NCBI GenBank assembly: GCA_029747585.1
Contig: JAPEVF010000142.1
Coordinates: 1 to 64,000 of the forward strand
DNA: 64,000 bases
Source: Pleurotus djamor
Lineage: Eukaryota; Basidiomycota; Agaricomycetes; Agaricales; Pleurotaceae
Direction: 5' to 3'
A model generated the notes under the pieces. That model searched no databases and had not been told where the DNA came from. It saw only the letters and a list, made by a program, of their open reading frames with translations. Each line of letters starts with the position of its first letter. Position 1 is the stretch's first letter. Both the position numbers and the translations under genes were made by a program. Positions 63,422-64,000 of this stretch are shown piece after piece.

Positions 63422-64000
63422 ATGTACTTTCGTGTCGGTCTGATTCGAATCGGACGCGTCAGCCAAAACCACCATGGCTTCCCAACAATCCTCCCGACGA
63501 CCCCGTTCTATGGCAAGAGGCTCCCTAGTACGAGACGTTTGCACGTCGAGGCGACCAATGTACATACACCCAAGCTCCAGGAGCTTGTGCAGTCATTGAA
63601 CGCTGCATCAACCTCACAGAATATCAAGGATATCCACCAATCTTACATGGCCTTGTTGAAACAATCGAAACTCGCGGCGGAGACTTGCCCAGACGATACA
63701 ATGTCCTCATCTCTCACGGAAGAGGCATTTACGGATATGTTGAATGTGCTTGGAACCTCTGGAAGGCCCGCCGACGTGAAGATGATTACAAAGGTTGCAA
63801 ACGAAATGACTTCCGTCTTCGGGGTGGAACTTACCATGTCCGTGCATGATACCATCCTCCGCGCTTTTATTCGGAACGGTCACGTTAATGCTGCCTGCAA
63901 TTGGCTTCAAACTATGCCTCAGAAGCCTGGCCATCATACGCCCACGCGAGCACAATGGCATCTATTCCTGGAAAATATCGTCAATGGGACCCTCGTCGAG
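63422..64000 (+). CDS. PPR-like mitochondrial protein, 5' part
   Basis: Open from ATG 63422 to the window end, with no stop. It starts MYFRVGLIRIGRVSQNHHG, an Arg-rich presequence. Helical pairs follow: ELVQSLNAASTSQNIKDIHQSY, FTDMLNVLGTSGRPADVKMI and HDTILRAFIRNGHVNAACNWL, whose spacing suits pentatricopeptide-type repeats. A mitochondrial RNA-related role is likely. An ATG at 63474 lies in another frame and gives only a short product, so 63422 is preferred. Truncated by the window. Confidence 0.6.
   Translation, partial: MYFRVGLIRIGRVSQNHHGFPTILPTTPFYGKRLPSTRRLHVEATNVHTPKLQELVQSLNAASTSQNIKDIHQSYMALLKQSKLAAETCPDDTMSSSLTEEAFTDMLNVLGTSGRPADVKMITKVANEMTSVFGVELTMSVHDTILRAFIRNGHVNAACNWLQTMPQKPGHHTPTRAQWHLFLENIVNGTLVE

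Overview
The window is nuclear DNA of a mushroom-forming basidiomycete (Agaricomycetes). Genes are dense, on both strands, and broken by many 47-65 nt introns with GT-AG ends and short terminal exons. A divergent HD1/HD2 homeodomain pair lies directly beside a mitochondrial intermediate peptidase gene, which is the conserved layout of the mating-type A (HD) locus in this class. No bacterial, viral or organellar features were seen. All exon joins below were inferred by eye from reading frames and splice signals.

Layout. 1-6.3 kb: a 210 bp direct repeat with CACGTG boxes, a UstYa-type (DUF3328) gene, an O-acetylhomoserine sulfhydrylase-like gene with an internal deletion, and the TFIIIB subunit BDP1. 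6.3-21.0 kb: two inverted arms of about 4.5 kb. Each carries an Old Yellow Enzyme gene and a small conserved membrane-protein gene. They flank about 5.5 kb holding a GATA-like zinc-finger gene and a coiled-coil membrane-protein gene. 21.0-27.3 kb: two LEA-like genes and a glycogenin with a long disordered tail.

27.6-37.5 kb: a 9857 bp DNA transposon with 16 bp terminal inverted repeats, a 6 bp target duplication (ACCGAG) and same-direction subterminal repeats. It encodes a Ulp1/C48-type cysteine protease and a large BED-finger DDE transposase that resembles the P-element/THAP9 layout. A complete 3102 bp PIF/Harbinger element (55 bp TIRs, 3 bp target duplication ACC) sits inside it and interrupts the protease reading frame. 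The outer element separates the promoters of glycogenin and a UbiB/ADCK2-like kinase, once about 0.37 kb apart.

37.5-48 kb: the ADCK2-like kinase, an F-box-like gene flanked by a repeated palindrome, a BTB gene, a TMEM115 homologue, a FAM32A homologue and a DDT/WHIM chromatin protein. 48.3-55.4 kb: the mating-type core (MIP, HD1, HD2). 55.6-64 kb: a DUF7721-type gene, COG1, a seven-helix membrane protein, Sec61 gamma and the start of a PPR-like mitochondrial gene.

How the genes work together: only the HD1/HD2 pair forms a clear functional unit, because their products dimerise between mates to control dikaryon development. The rest are mostly independent housekeeping genes. The repeats, duplications and nested transposons are the unusual part. 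Two kinds of ambiguous base occur: extra Ns in front of homopolymers that break frames, and a dense cluster of in-frame Ns in the glycogenin tail and at the HD2 3' end.
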